This document shows, in pieces, positions 8,816-17,341 of a DNA stretch of 64,000 bases. Origin of the DNA: Streptococcus sp. LQJ-218 (lineage in GTDB: Bacteria > Bacillota > Bacilli > Lactobacillales > Streptococcaceae); NCBI RefSeq assembly GCF_003428885.1, contig NZ_QQRU01000003.1, forward strand, positions 62,001 through 126,000. Direction: 5' to 3'. Position 1 is the stretch's first letter, and the number at the start of each line of letters is the position of its first letter. The position numbers were made by a program, and so were the translations under genes. The notes under the pieces are model-generated. The model was given only the letters and a program-made list of their open reading frames with translations, ran no database searches and was not told the origin of the DNA.

Positions 8816-11362
8816 TTATTTAGTTCCGTATTGAAGAACGACTGCTTCCACTGCAGCTTTTTCACGGTTAATCAAATCAACACGCGCTGCAATTTCCTTG
8901 ATTCCCATACCGATGTTACGGCTAAGAGCAAGGTCAGAAAGTTGTGGTTCAAAGAATTCCTTGTACTCTGCCAAGCGTTGCTGAGTCTTAAATACATGGG
9001 CAGGAAGGATGACAAAACTATCAAAGCTCATATCTCCTCCAAGGGCTGCCTTAATCCAAGCCCAGTTTTCACGTGCCCAAGACCAAGCTGTTTCCTGAGT
9101 TGCTTGATGACCTAGGAATTGGTAATACCAAGCAGACAAGTCTTGTGGTTTAACCACAAATTTGTCCTTCCAAGAAGTAATCAAGGTTTGGATATTATCC
9201 GTATCTTTACTGTAGGCAAGAGCGGCTGCCAACTGGCGTTTAAAGACAGCATCTGTTGCGTGAGTATAAGTATCAAGATAAAGTGCTAACAAGTCTTTAG
9301 TCTCATGATGTTTCATTTCATTGATCAGGACTTGTGAGCGAATAGCTGCTGGAAGTCCTGCAAGATTCTCTTTGTGAGTTGCGAAGATTTGGCTAGCAAC
9401 TTGACTAGCTTCTGCATCATTTGAGCGAATCATCATCGAAACAGCCAACTGACGAACCAACTCATCCTCATCTGATTCGCTATCTTTGGCTTCAAAACCA
9501 AGACGGTCATAGTTATGACGAGCCAATTTAGCAACCAAGGCTTTGAAGGCTCTTTCAGCATCTGTTCCTTCATCGATAAAGCGCTCAAGGGCAGAAATCA
9601 CTTGAGAAACAGCTGAAACAACAAGGTAAGATTCTTCCTTAGCAAGTTTATCAAGGACTGGAAGCAAGTCTGCATAAGAAATGTGCCCTGCCTCAGCCAA
9701 CAAACGACGTTCTTGAACAATTTGCAGTTTGCTTGTGTTATCAAGTGTCTCTAGATCAGCAAGAACAGCCTCTAACAAGTCTCCTTGATAGTCGGTAATA
9801 TAGTGGGCTGTATTTTCAGTGTTGAGACGAAGAGCTCCATCATTTTCAGCAAGAAGGGCTGCGTAGCCTGGAATTTCAATACTTTCAGTTTCAAGTGTAT
9901 CAGGCAAGCCTTTCCAGTTGTTATTGAGTGGCACAACCCAGAGACGGTTCTTATCTTCGTTCTCACCGATGAAGAATTGTTTTTGTGAAATCTTCAAGAC
10001 ATCATTTTCAACTTTGACAGTGAGGACTGGATAACCAGGTTGCTCCAACCAAGAATCCATGAAGGCTGCGACATCACGTCCAGACGCTTGACCAAGAGCA
10101 TCCCAAAGGTCACGACCAATGGTATTTCCGTATTGGTGTTTTTCAAAGTAAGCATGTAAACCTTTAGCAAAATCAGCATCCCCTAACCAACGACGAAGCA
10201 TGTGCATGAGGCGACTTCCTTTGGCATAGACGATAGCACCGTCAAAGAGCGTATTGATTTCATCTGGATGGTTAACTTCGACGTGAACAGATTGAACACC
10301 ATCAGTCGCATCACGTTTTAAGGCAGACGGAACACCACCTGTTTGGAAATCTTCAAAGATATTCCAGCTTGGTTCAATAGCATCTACACAGACGTACTCC
10401 ATCATGTTGGCGAAACTTTCATTAAGCCAGAGGTCATCCCACCATTTCATCGTTACCAGGTTACCAAACCATTGGTGAGCCAATTCATGAGCCACAACAA
10501 GGGCAACTTGTTGACGGCTAGCAAAGGTTGAGTTCTCATCCACAACCAAGTAAACTTCACGGTAGGTCACAAGACCCCAGTTTTCCATAGCACCAGCTGA
10601 GAAGTCAGGAAGGGCGATGTGGAGAGATTGAGGGATTGGGTACTTAACTCCGTAGTAATCTTCGTAAAATTCGATTGAGCGAACGGCGATATCCAAAGAG
10701 AAATCAAGATTAGATAGTGGATGAGCTTTGGTTGAGTATACTCCTACGAGGGTACCGTTTTTAGTTTTAGCCGTCACACCTTGCAAATCACCCGCAACAA
10801 AGGCCAACAAGTAAGAAGACATGCGAGGTGTTGTCTCAAACTTCCAGATACCTGTTTCCTTACGGTTTTCAACATCGATTTCAGGCATGTTTGACAAGGC
10901 CAATTCACCTTCTGCTTGGTCAAAACGTAGAGAGAGATCAAAAGTGGCTTTGGCTTCTGGCTCATCCACACATGGGAAGGCTTCACGCGCAAAATGGCTC
11001 TCAAATTGAGTTGACAAAACTTCCTTCTTGACTCCATCAACTGTGTAGTAAGAAGGGTAAATTCCTGTCATGTTGTCTGTGATTTTACCTGAGAAAGCGA
11101 TAACCACTTCAACTTGACCTGCTTCCGCAAGTTCTAAATGAAGGGCTTCATTGTCATGATCGACTGTGAATGGACAAGCTGCCCCTGCAACTTCTACAGA
11201 AGCGATTTCTAAGTCCTTTTGGTGAAGGGAAATTCGGTCACTTTGAGCTTGACCAGTAATAGTTACTTTTCCTGAAAAAGTCTTGGTCTCACGACTCAAG
11301 TCTAAAAACAAATCATAATGTTCAGGAACAAATTGCTTAATAAAATGTTCAACTGCTTGCAT
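8816..11362 (-). CDS. pepN: Aminopeptidase N (M1 family)
   Basis: An 848-residue zinc aminopeptidase. It has the M1 exopeptidase motif GAMENWG near residue 258 and the zinc motif HELAHQWFGNLV near 292, with the third ligand in LWLNESFA. An N-terminal beta-sandwich precedes the catalytic domain and a long helical ERAP1-like C-terminal domain follows. No signal peptide is seen, so it acts in the cytoplasm, releasing N-terminal residues from imported peptides. The length matches streptococcal and lactococcal PepN. It is monocistronic with its own terminator. Confidence 0.95.
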   Translation of the reverse strand: MQAVEHFIKQFVPEHYDLFLDLSRETKTFSGKVTITGQAQSDRISLHQKDLEIASVEVAGAACPFTVDHDNEALHLELAEAGQVEVVIAFSGKITDNMTGIYPSYYTVDGVKKEVLSTQFESHFAREAFPCVDEPEAKATFDLSLRFDQAEGELALSNMPEIDVENRKETGIWKFETTPRMSSYLLAFVAGDLQGVTAKTKNGTLVGVYSTKAHPLSNLDFSLDIAVRSIEFYEDYYGVKYPIPQSLHIALPDFSAGAMENWGLVTYREVYLVVDENSTFASRQQVALVVAHELAHQWFGNLVTMKWWDDLWLNESFANMMEYVCVDAIEPSWNIFEDFQTGGVPSALKRDATDGVQSVHVEVNHPDEINTLFDGAIVYAKGSRLMHMLRRWLGDADFAKGLHAYFEKHQYGNTIGRDLWDALGQASGRDVAAFMDSWLEQPGYPVLTVKVENDVLKISQKQFFIGENEDKNRLWVVPLNNNWKGLPDTLETESIEIPGYAALLAENDGALRLNTENTAHYITDYQGDLLEAVLADLETLDNTSKLQIVQERRLLAEAGHISYADLLPVLDKLAKEESYLVVSAVSQVISALERFIDEGTDAERAFKALVAKLARHNYDRLGFEAKDSESDEDELVRQLAVSMMIRSNDAEASQVASQIFATHKENLAGLPAAIRSQVLINEMKHHETKDLLALYLDTYTHATDAVFKRQLAAALAYSKDTDNIQTLITSWKDKFVVKPQDLSAWYYQFLGHQATQETAWSWARENWAWIKAALGGDMSFDSFVILPAHVFKTQQRLAEYKEFFEPQLSDLALSRNIGMGIKEIAARVDLINREKAAVEAVVLQYGTK

Positions 11363-11484
11363 AATTTTCTCCTATTCTAAATTTAAGAGCTAGAGCTCTT
11401 CTTCAAACAAACTTATTATATCATGTTTTGCTGGAGAAAAAAGGATTGGACGGCGATTTCCAAAACTTTCTTCCGTCTAACAGT

Positions 11485-11925
11485 CTACAGTGGGTAGACC
11501 TTGCGAAATTCTTCTAAAACAACCTTACTTTCAGGTGTAAAAGTCAGTCCTGCTTCTTTCAGCCACTCGGCGAAACACTCCTCATGAACCTGGCGCCAAT
11601 AGGCTAAGGATTTGTCTCCCTCCCCTTCCTTATAGGCATGTTGAGCAGAAACTTGATTGAAGGGCTGGACAGAAACCTTTGTAATTTCGACAATACAGAC
11701 AGCCTGATTTTGACTATCTAAAATGATGTCAAAAGTTCCTTCTTGCGGCAGGGGTTCATTATCAACTGCATAAAGATTATATGCTGATGCAGTTGCCGTC
11801 TTTTCGCCTCTTAAAACCAAATCTGCCAAGAAATCGGCATCTACTCCAAAAGCCCAGGCATCGATTTCATCTCCTATAGAGGGGGTAATTTTCTTGTATG
11901 CATTCCACATTTCCTGCGGTGTCAT
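11485..11925 (-). CDS. ASCH-domain protein
   Basis: A 146-residue protein with the ASCH fold pattern: GEKTATASAYNLY after a predicted helix, PLPQEGTFDIILDS, then VCIVEITKVSVQPFNQV and a helical EEGDKSLAYWRQVHEECF-type segment. ASCH domains resemble PUA domains and are thought to bind RNA; some related proteins hydrolyse N4-acetylcytidine, so a role in modified-nucleoside metabolism is possible. It overlaps the next upstream gene by four bases (ATGA type), which suggests coupled translation with the PEP-enzyme-like gene. Confidence 0.8.
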   Translation of the reverse strand: MTPQEMWNAYKKITPSIGDEIDAWAFGVDADFLADLVLRGEKTATASAYNLYAVDNEPLPQEGTFDIILDSQNQAVCIVEITKVSVQPFNQVSAQHAYKEGEGDKSLAYWRQVHEECFAEWLKEAGLTFTPESKVVLEEFRKVYPL

Positions 11926-12776
11926 GGGTTGCTCCTTTGTAATTTTTTACTCTCTTCTTTTATGAGTTTGAGATGGTCTGGATGGTCAATTTCTAAATCA
12001 AAAATCTCTGGAATAGAACTATAGTGGATAATGCACTCAATTCCTACATGATTCATTTTTTGTATGAAAGAAAGATTCAGATAGCCTGCTACAGCAAAGT
12101 CAATCTTTTTCATCCTTGCTTTATCCTGCATCTGTCTCAGCATATCTAACATTATTGGACTTTCCATATCATGCCATTGACTGTTCCTCACAGTCGCAAA
12201 AACAAAAGAAGTCAAATCATTCATTCCAACTACAATCTTTGAAATGCCCGTTTCCAGCATCCTGTCTAGGTCAAAATAAGCTGACGGTAATTCGATCATC
12301 GTGCCGACTTTACCAGTAAAGCTATGCTGACGTAACACTGTAATAGCTCGTTTTAATTGGTCGGCATCATTTACAAAAGGAAAAATAACAGACAAATTGG
12401 GATTATTCTGATAAACATCTGTAACGACATTTGCCTCAGCTTGAAATTCATCTGGACACGCCAACAAACGCCTGATTCCTCTATAACCAAATAAGGGGTG
12501 GCGTTCATCAAGATACTCTTTAGTCCCATCCAGACTATTTGCTTCTGCATTTGTTAACTCTGAAAAGCGATACCAAACTTCTTCATCTGAGTACAAATGA
12601 CAAATAGTGTCTAGATAATCTTTTACAAATTGCTGACAACTTGGTAATAGGATGTTTTGACTGAGCTCTCTCAACAAATATTCTCCACGAATCATTCCGA
12701 CGTGGTGAAATAGTTGAGGGTAAACTTTTTCAATAATTTTTTCGCCACTAAGGGCTAGCTGGTTTTTCATAGCCAT
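11922..12776 (-). CDS. Lone PEP-utilising-enzyme TIM-barrel protein
   Basis: A 284-residue protein resembling only the C-terminal PEP/pyruvate-binding barrel of PEP synthase, PPDK and enzyme I. The conserved stretches are RHPLFGYRGIRRLL (compare NPMLGWRGIR), GTMIELPSAYFDLD (compare GxMIExP) and VVGMNDLTSF (compare GTNDLTQ). The phospho-histidine and ATP-grasp domains are absent, and no such gene is next to it. The usual catalytic cysteine near the end of the barrel is not obvious; C at IECIIHY is the nearest candidate. Its substrate cannot be told from sequence. It overlaps the ASCH gene start. Confidence 0.7.
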   Translation of the reverse strand: MAMKNQLALSGEKIIEKVYPQLFHHVGMIRGEYLLRELSQNILLPSCQQFVKDYLDTICHLYSDEEVWYRFSELTNAEANSLDGTKEYLDERHPLFGYRGIRRLLACPDEFQAEANVVTDVYQNNPNLSVIFPFVNDADQLKRAITVLRQHSFTGKVGTMIELPSAYFDLDRMLETGISKIVVGMNDLTSFVFATVRNSQWHDMESPIMLDMLRQMQDKARMKKIDFAVAGYLNLSFIQKMNHVGIECIIHYSSIPEIFDLEIDHPDHLKLIKEESKKLQRSNP

Positions 12777-12811
12777 TCACCTCGTCTTAAAAGACACAAC
12801 ATAATATATTA

Positions 12812-13540
12812 TCATTTTGTGCTTTCCTCTAGTTCAAAAGCTTCATAAGGTTCAACTAACTCATATCCTAAAAATTCTGCTACTTTTTTGGAAGCCTCGT
12901 TATGAGCATCCCAAAGTGGAAACATATCTCTATTTAAACTCTCTAGAATCATTGCAGCACCAAGCTTTTTAGCAAAGCCATTTCCTTGTTCGTTTGGTCT
13001 AGTTGCAACTTCCACTTCAACTGCTCCACGGTAAACTAACCCTGAGGAAATCCCAGCAATCAGTTCTTTATTTTTAAGAACCACAAAACCAAATCCACCT
13101 TTTAAAGAAAAATCCTGATAGGACTCAAAATCTCCCTTTAAATCTGGTGACCATTCCTCCTCAGAAAAGCAGTTATAAATATAATTATCAATAGGTACAA
13201 TATTGTAACCTTCCTCTATATGAGTAACTAGATTATTTAAAAATTCAACTTGAAAATTTGCCTTATCTTTAAAAGAATAGCGAGTAAAAGAAATTAGCTC
13301 CACTTTCTGATGCAGAAAATCTTGCCAATTGGTTTTTTCTGAAATAATAATCTTATAATCTAAACCATATTTCCTAACAAAATCTTCCCAAAATCTGGAA
13401 TCCAACTCCCCTGCTAGGAATAGAAAATTCCCAACATCATAAAAACTTGTTGTCCTATCACTGTTTCGGTAGACAGTTCCGATTTGAGATTTAAGACCAT
13501 AGAGAACCATATTTTTCTTCCATGTTTTAAATAGTTCCAT
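12812..13540 (-). CDS. GNAT-family acetyltransferase
   Basis: A 242-residue protein. The C-terminal half has the GNAT acetyl-CoA pattern: GFVVLKNKELIAGISSG, then VEVEVATRPNEQGNGFAKKLG (the Q/RxxGxG/A loop is EQGNGFA) and ASKKVAEFLGYELVEPYE. The N-terminal half is a different domain, as in the two-domain GNAT_acetyltran family found in Firmicutes. The substrate is unknown. It overlaps the downstream end of the NUDIX reading frame by 14 bases on the same strand, so the genes probably form one transcript. Confidence 0.75.
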   Translation of the reverse strand: MELFKTWKKNMVLYGLKSQIGTVYRNSDRTTSFYDVGNFLFLAGELDSRFWEDFVRKYGLDYKIIISEKTNWQDFLHQKVELISFTRYSFKDKANFQVEFLNNLVTHIEEGYNIVPIDNYIYNCFSEEEWSPDLKGDFESYQDFSLKGGFGFVVLKNKELIAGISSGLVYRGAVEVEVATRPNEQGNGFAKKLGAAMILESLNRDMFPLWDAHNEASKKVAEFLGYELVEPYEAFELEESTK

Positions 13541-14028
13541 AATTCCCCTTCTTCACCTTCCAATTCATGTAAGAGGTCTTATCTAATTCTGGAAATCCTA
13601 GCAACTCTGCCTTGGCCTTCAATACTAAAGGCGAAGCATTGTCTGCAGTAATCTCTTCTAAATTCAACCAAAGTACATTTGCTGAATCATTACTTCCATC
13701 AAGAAGTTCTTGAGAAAGAGATTTTTGAAAGCGTTCGAAATCGAGCACCACATCATAAAAGGCCATGATATGATGTACTGCAAAGTCTTGTCCTTCTTTC
13801 TGAACCAGCACATCATAGATTCTAGGGTTTGAATAATCGCTAAGAGTATATCCTGTCTCTTCCAGAACTTCTCTCTTGAGGGTCTCTGTCAACCCTTCAC
13901 CGAGTTCCTGACTACCACCCGGTAGATCAAAACGATGCTGATAATGGCCTCTCTTTTTTTTCAATGCAGAGTAACTTCCCATTTTCAAAGCAGACAGCGT
14001 AGACTCCAAAGTGTCTTTTGATTTCCAT
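13527..14028 (-). pseudogene. NUDIX hydrolase, frameshifted in a poly-A tract
   Basis: The NUDIX box is complete (GGSQELGEGLTETLKREV, then LEETGY). The natural N-terminus lies in another frame: from the ATG at 14026-14028 one reads MEIKRHFGVYAVCFENGKLL and then C-I-E-K-K. The two halves would join as ...CIEKKRGHYQHRFDLPGG if the run of eight A (eight T on the plus strand, 13954-13961) had seven. With eight, the upper frame stops soon after. Translation could start inside at a later ATG giving MGSYSALKKKRGHYQ, losing the first beta strand. It may be a real mutation, a slippage-controlled switch or a sequencing error. The product would cleave nucleoside diphosphate derivatives. Confidence 0.75.
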
Positions 14029-14037
14029 CAGATCCCC

Positions 14038-14736
14038 CTACTTCAAAGACCATCCACCGTCAATTGTCAAGATTTGCCCTTGCATAGCGCTTGCTTTCCC
14101 ACTTGCTAGGAAAAGTGTGAAGTCTGCTATTTCCTCTGGCTCAAGCCAGCGTTTGATGGGTGTCTCGCTAGCCACCCAGTCTGCTAAGCCACCTGGTTCA
14201 AAATCTGCAGAGGTCATAGCTGTCTTGACAGCGCCAGGAGCAATGCCAAAGACCTGAATCCCAGCTTCTGCATAGTCTAGAGCCAACTGCTTGGTAAATC
14301 CAGCCAAGGCGTGCTTAGATGAGGTATAGGCGTGACCACCACCTCCTGCTAGATTTGAAGCAATAGAGCACATATTGATAATGATTCCCTTTTTATTTTC
14401 CAGCATTTGTGTCAAATAATACCGAGTCAACTCAACAGGAGTCACGTAGTTAATTTCAAAAATCTCTTGAATTTCCTGCGCCGTTTGTTCCAAAAGTGGT
14501 TTGTAATCATCCAAAACTCCAGCAGTATTGCACAAAACATCCACCTGATAACACCAGTCAAAAATAGGTTCCAAGTCCAAGGTTAAATCCCTCTGTAAAA
14601 AGTGGAAATCACCCTCTAAGAGTGGATTTTCATCTTGGTCAACTCCGTAAACTTCATAGCCCTCCTCTAAAAAGAGGCGAGCTTGAGCCAGACCAATCCC
14701 TGAACTCACTCCTGTAATGAGTACACGACTAGTCAT
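14038..14736 (-). CDS. Short-chain dehydrogenase/reductase, FabG-like
   Basis: A 232-residue classical SDR. It has the cofactor loop TGVSSGIG at residues 8-15, an aspartate in VYGVDQDEN that suggests NAD preference, the NTAG motif, catalytic serine in MCSIAS and YTSSK as the YxxxK pair. The C-terminal IDGGWS ending is typical of FabG-like enzymes. There is no acyl-carrier gene nearby, so its substrate is open. It overlaps the DUF2829 gene by eight bases and is followed ten bases later by the NUDIX start region. Confidence 0.85.
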   Translation of the reverse strand: MTSRVLITGVSSGIGLAQARLFLEEGYEVYGVDQDENPLLEGDFHFLQRDLTLDLEPIFDWCYQVDVLCNTAGVLDDYKPLLEQTAQEIQEIFEINYVTPVELTRYYLTQMLENKKGIIINMCSIASNLAGGGGHAYTSSKHALAGFTKQLALDYAEAGIQVFGIAPGAVKTAMTSADFEPGGLADWVASETPIKRWLEPEEIADFTLFLASGKASAMQGQILTIDGGWSLK

Positions 14737-14965
14737 GCACTTCTACCCAATCTGTCGCCAAAACATCACAAGGTGTCGGGCTCCACATGGAAAAACCTTC
14801 TCCTTCTCCAGATACGTTGATTAGGAAATAAGGTGTCACTTCAAGTGCAACCCCGTTTTGTTCAATGGTGTCAAAAAGCTGAACATAGTTTTCAGCTCCA
14901 CCCCAGCCAGTACGCACATATTTCTTTTTCGCCTTTAGTCCAGGCAGAATTTCTTCAAATGTCAT
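14729..14965 (-). CDS. DUF2829 protein, Tad2-like
   Basis: A 78-residue protein with the full DUF2829 pattern: FEEILPGLKAKKKYVRTGW at the N-terminus, a central beta segment ending PYFLINVS, then MWSPTPCDVLATDW near the C-terminus. Phage members of this family (Tad2) bind cyclic ADP-ribose-type signals and block Thoeris defence. Many chromosomal and prophage homologues have no known role. No other phage genes are present here. It starts an apparent operon with the SDR gene. Confidence 0.75.
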   Translation of the reverse strand: MTFEEILPGLKAKKKYVRTGWGGAENYVQLFDTIEQNGVALEVTPYFLINVSGEGEGFSMWSPTPCDVLATDWVEVHD

Positions 14966-15005
14966 GGTTTTCTCCTTTTATATCGATAAATCTTCACTTC
15001 ATTAT

Positions 15006-15039
15006 AACAAAAAAACCGCTTTGCAACGGCTTTTTGACT
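15006..15039 (-). terminator. Terminator after the aldo-keto reductase gene
   Basis: A CCG...CGG stem with flanking A and T runs around TTTGCAA reads as a rho-independent terminator on the minus strand. A near-identical 38-base copy occurs at 16028-16065, on the other side of the same gene. Confidence 0.6.
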
Positions 15040-15064
15040 GTGATTTATTTACATCTGCTTCTAC

Positions 15065-15991
15065 TTACGGCAAATCATTCCCTGCAGCAAGATAAATTTC
15101 ATACCATTCTTTTCGAGTTAGGTTAACATTACTTGCTTGGCTTGCTTCTATCAAATGTTTTGGATTAGTTGTGCCAACAATGGCCTGCATCTTAGCTGGA
15201 TAGCGTAACACCCAAGCGATAGCAATAGCTGATGGGCTCAAACCGTATTTTAAAGCTAATCGATTTAGGACTTGGTTTAGTTGTTGGAACTTCTCATTGC
15301 CGACAAAATTCCCTTTGAAATATCCGAACTGCAAGACTGACCAGGCCTGAATAACCATGTCGTTTAATTTGCAGTATTCAAAGACGCTACCATCACGCAA
15401 AGCTGCCTTGTTCCCTTCCATATTGACATGAAATCCTGCTTCAAAACCAGGCGTGAAAGCTGCACTTAGTTGTAATTGATTGATAGCTAGAGACTGTTTG
15501 ACTTCTTTCTTCAACAACTCCATCATCATAGGATTTTGGTTGGACACACCAAAATCTCGAACTTTGCCTGATGTGTGGAGAATGTCAAATGCATCTGCTA
15601 CTTGGTCAGCTTCCATCAAAGCATCTGGACGGTGAAGAAGCAAGCTATCTAAATAGTCAACCTGCAATCTTTTTAAAATACCATCTACTGATTCTAGAAT
15701 ATACTCTTTTGAAAAATCAAAATAGGTAAATTCTTCAATGCGAATGCCACATTTGGACTGAATCCACATCTTTTCTCGCAAATCAGGGCGATTTTTTAGG
15801 ACAAGACCTAACAGTTCTTCGCAACGACCGCGACCATATATATCAGCCAAGTCGAAGGCATTGATTCCTACAGATAGGGCTGTTTCTACAAGCTCTTCAA
15901 CTTCTTTGACAGACTTGTCACTGATTCGCATCATGCCTAGAACGATTTCGGACAATTCTCTTTTCTCTTGACCAAGACTTATGTATCTCAT
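15065..15991 (-). CDS. Aldo/keto reductase
   Basis: A 308-residue (alpha/beta)8 reductase. It shows NAFDLADIYGRG (D and Y of the catalytic tetrad), the lysine in QSKCGIR and DSLLLHRPDALM. The C-terminal part YGLSPSAIAIAWVLRYPAKM followed by VGTTNP is the NADP-binding signature. It most resembles the YdhF branch of bacterial aldo-keto reductases. The ATG at 15989-15991 has AAGGAG nine bases ahead and is preferred to an upstream in-frame ATG. It stands alone between two copies of the same terminator. Confidence 0.85.
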   Translation of the reverse strand: MRYISLGQEKRELSEIVLGMMRISDKSVKEVEELVETALSVGINAFDLADIYGRGRCEELLGLVLKNRPDLREKMWIQSKCGIRIEEFTYFDFSKEYILESVDGILKRLQVDYLDSLLLHRPDALMEADQVADAFDILHTSGKVRDFGVSNQNPMMMELLKKEVKQSLAINQLQLSAAFTPGFEAGFHVNMEGNKAALRDGSVFEYCKLNDMVIQAWSVLQFGYFKGNFVGNEKFQQLNQVLNRLALKYGLSPSAIAIAWVLRYPAKMQAIVGTTNPKHLIEASQASNVNLTRKEWYEIYLAAGNDLP

Positions 15992-16027
15992 CAAATTTTT
16001 CTCCTTTGATTCTACATTCTTCAATTA

Positions 16028-16065
16028 ATTATAACAAAAAACCGCTTTGCAACGGCTTTTTGACT
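16028..16065 (-). terminator. Terminator after the PadR-membrane gene pair
   Basis: This is the same hairpin as at 15006-15039 (CCG-CTTTGCAA-CGG with T-run). It abuts the stop of the membrane protein gene. The two copies differ by one A over about 38 bases. Confidence 0.6.
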
Positions 16066-16879
16066 ATATTTCACTCCATTTTATCTTCTTAAACCCACGG
16101 AACAAGAGAAAAATGCCAATAAAGAGAACAACTAAAGGAATGATTTTTGTAAGGAAAACATTTGAAATGCCCATCCACTCATTGTAACGGAGCAGAGAAC
16201 CTACAATAAGGTGGGCAACAATCATACTGTTAAAGGGACGAAAAATCGGTTCTTTCCAATTCCAAATACTGATGACCAGCGAAATCGTAAAGACAAGGAA
16301 ACTATCCCAGGGAGCCGGAAGATAAAATGCTCCTTCTTGTACAAAACTTCCTATTCCTACACATCCCAGAACAACTAACAGAACAAGAATCCCAACGACA
16401 ATATAGGTACCAATTTTCATTTTAGGAGAATCTTGGACTAAGCTCCAACGTAAGATTGTAGTCACAAGTCCAAATCCAATCAGAAAAAGAAGAAGTTGTC
16501 CCAAAAACGTAAGCAAATTGACTGTTAAGAGAGGACCTTTAGAAAAATCACCTAGTAATTGATAGTAACGTAATACCGCTAGGACGAGAATTGGCGTCAA
16601 AAGGGACTCCTTGATAGAACTCCGTGGTGCTTCCTTGAGCATCTCTTTCATTAATTTTTTAGGATTCTTACCCAGATAATCCTCTGCACTCATGCCATCT
16701 CGTTCTGCTTCTGAGAAATCAAGCATCATCACATAAATCTGCTCTCTGAGATAGTCCTCATCATAGAGGAATCCAGCAAGATTAAAACTATCCCACAGTT
16801 CCTCAAAATACTGCTGATTCTCCTCAGAAAACTCATGTAGCAAAGCGCTTGTTTCTTTGTAATACTTCATTTTCTTCAT
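16064..16879 (-). CDS. Multi-pass membrane protein paired with PadR
   Basis: A 271-residue protein. The first ~100 residues are soluble and helical, with a DUF1048/DUF1129-like look (EENQQYFEELWDSFNLAGF, then EDYLREQIYVMMLDFSEAERDG). About six membrane helices follow. The start has GGAGGGT upstream, inside the end of the PadR gene, with only three bases between them. In Firmicutes such membrane proteins often accompany a PadR repressor that controls them. The function is not known. Confidence 0.65.
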   Translation of the reverse strand: MKKMKYYKETSALLHEFSEENQQYFEELWDSFNLAGFLYDEDYLREQIYVMMLDFSEAERDGMSAEDYLGKNPKKLMKEMLKEAPRSSIKESLLTPILVLAVLRYYQLLGDFSKGPLLTVNLLTFLGQLLLFLIGFGLVTTILRWSLVQDSPKMKIGTYIVVGILVLLVVLGCVGIGSFVQEGAFYLPAPWDSFLVFTISLVISIWNWKEPIFRPFNSMIVAHLIVGSLLRYNEWMGISNVFLTKIIPLVVLFIGIFLLFRGFKKIKWSEI

Positions 16880-16882
16880 GGT

Positions 16883-17203
16883 TTACCCTCCATTCTTAAT
16901 CCCTTCTACTTTTTGACTCAAATCGTCCCATTGTTGCCAAAAGACTGAGACACGTTCTTCTCCTTCTTTGGTTAACGAAAAATACTTCCGATCTGGACCA
17001 TCTGGCGACGGGCGCATGTCACCTCTTATCCATTGATTTTTTTCTAACTTTTGCAACAAAGGATAAATAGTTCCTGGAACGATAGTGTCAAATCCAGCCT
17101 CTCGCAAAGTCTGAATCAACTCATAACCATATCGCTCTTTTTGACCAATCATATCCAAGACACAACCTTCAAGAATACCTTTTAATAGCTGAGTTTCTTT
17201 CAT
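16883..17203 (-). CDS. PadR-family transcriptional regulator
   Basis: A 106-residue winged-helix protein. It has the PadR core: EGCVLDMIGQKERYGYELIQ, then GTIYPLLQKLEKNQWI and GPDRKYFSLTKEGEERV. It is short, so it belongs to subfamily 2, with one C-terminal dimer helix. The ATG at 17201-17203 is used; a GTG directly before it is also possible. It should repress its own operon with the membrane protein gene. Confidence 0.9.
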   Translation of the reverse strand: MKETQLLKGILEGCVLDMIGQKERYGYELIQTLREAGFDTIVPGTIYPLLQKLEKNQWIRGDMRPSPDGPDRKYFSLTKEGEERVSVFWQQWDDLSQKVEGIKNGG

Positions 17204-17253
17204 CACTTCCCCCTTCTGTCTATTTTGTAATACCTACTAGTAGCTTCATCTAT

Positions 17254-17282
17254 AATATACCACTTTCACACTAGTTTGTAAA
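17254..17282 (-). promoter_or_regulatory. PadR operon promoter
   Basis: On the minus strand TTTACA (17277-17282) and TATATT (17254-17259) are 17 bases apart. ACTAGT occurs in the spacer and again just downstream of the -10 (CTACTAGTAG), so these may be PadR operator halves. Confidence 0.55.
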
Positions 17283-17302
17283 GCATAATAGTCAAAATAA
17301 AA

Positions 17303-17338
17303 TAAAAAAACAGAACTAGCATAAACTAGTCCTGTCTA
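17303..17338 (-). terminator. metG terminator
   Basis: ACAGGACTAG pairs with CTAGTTCTGT, followed by TTTTTTTATTTT on the minus strand. It lies directly after the metG stop. Confidence 0.75.
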
Positions 17339-17341
17339 TTG

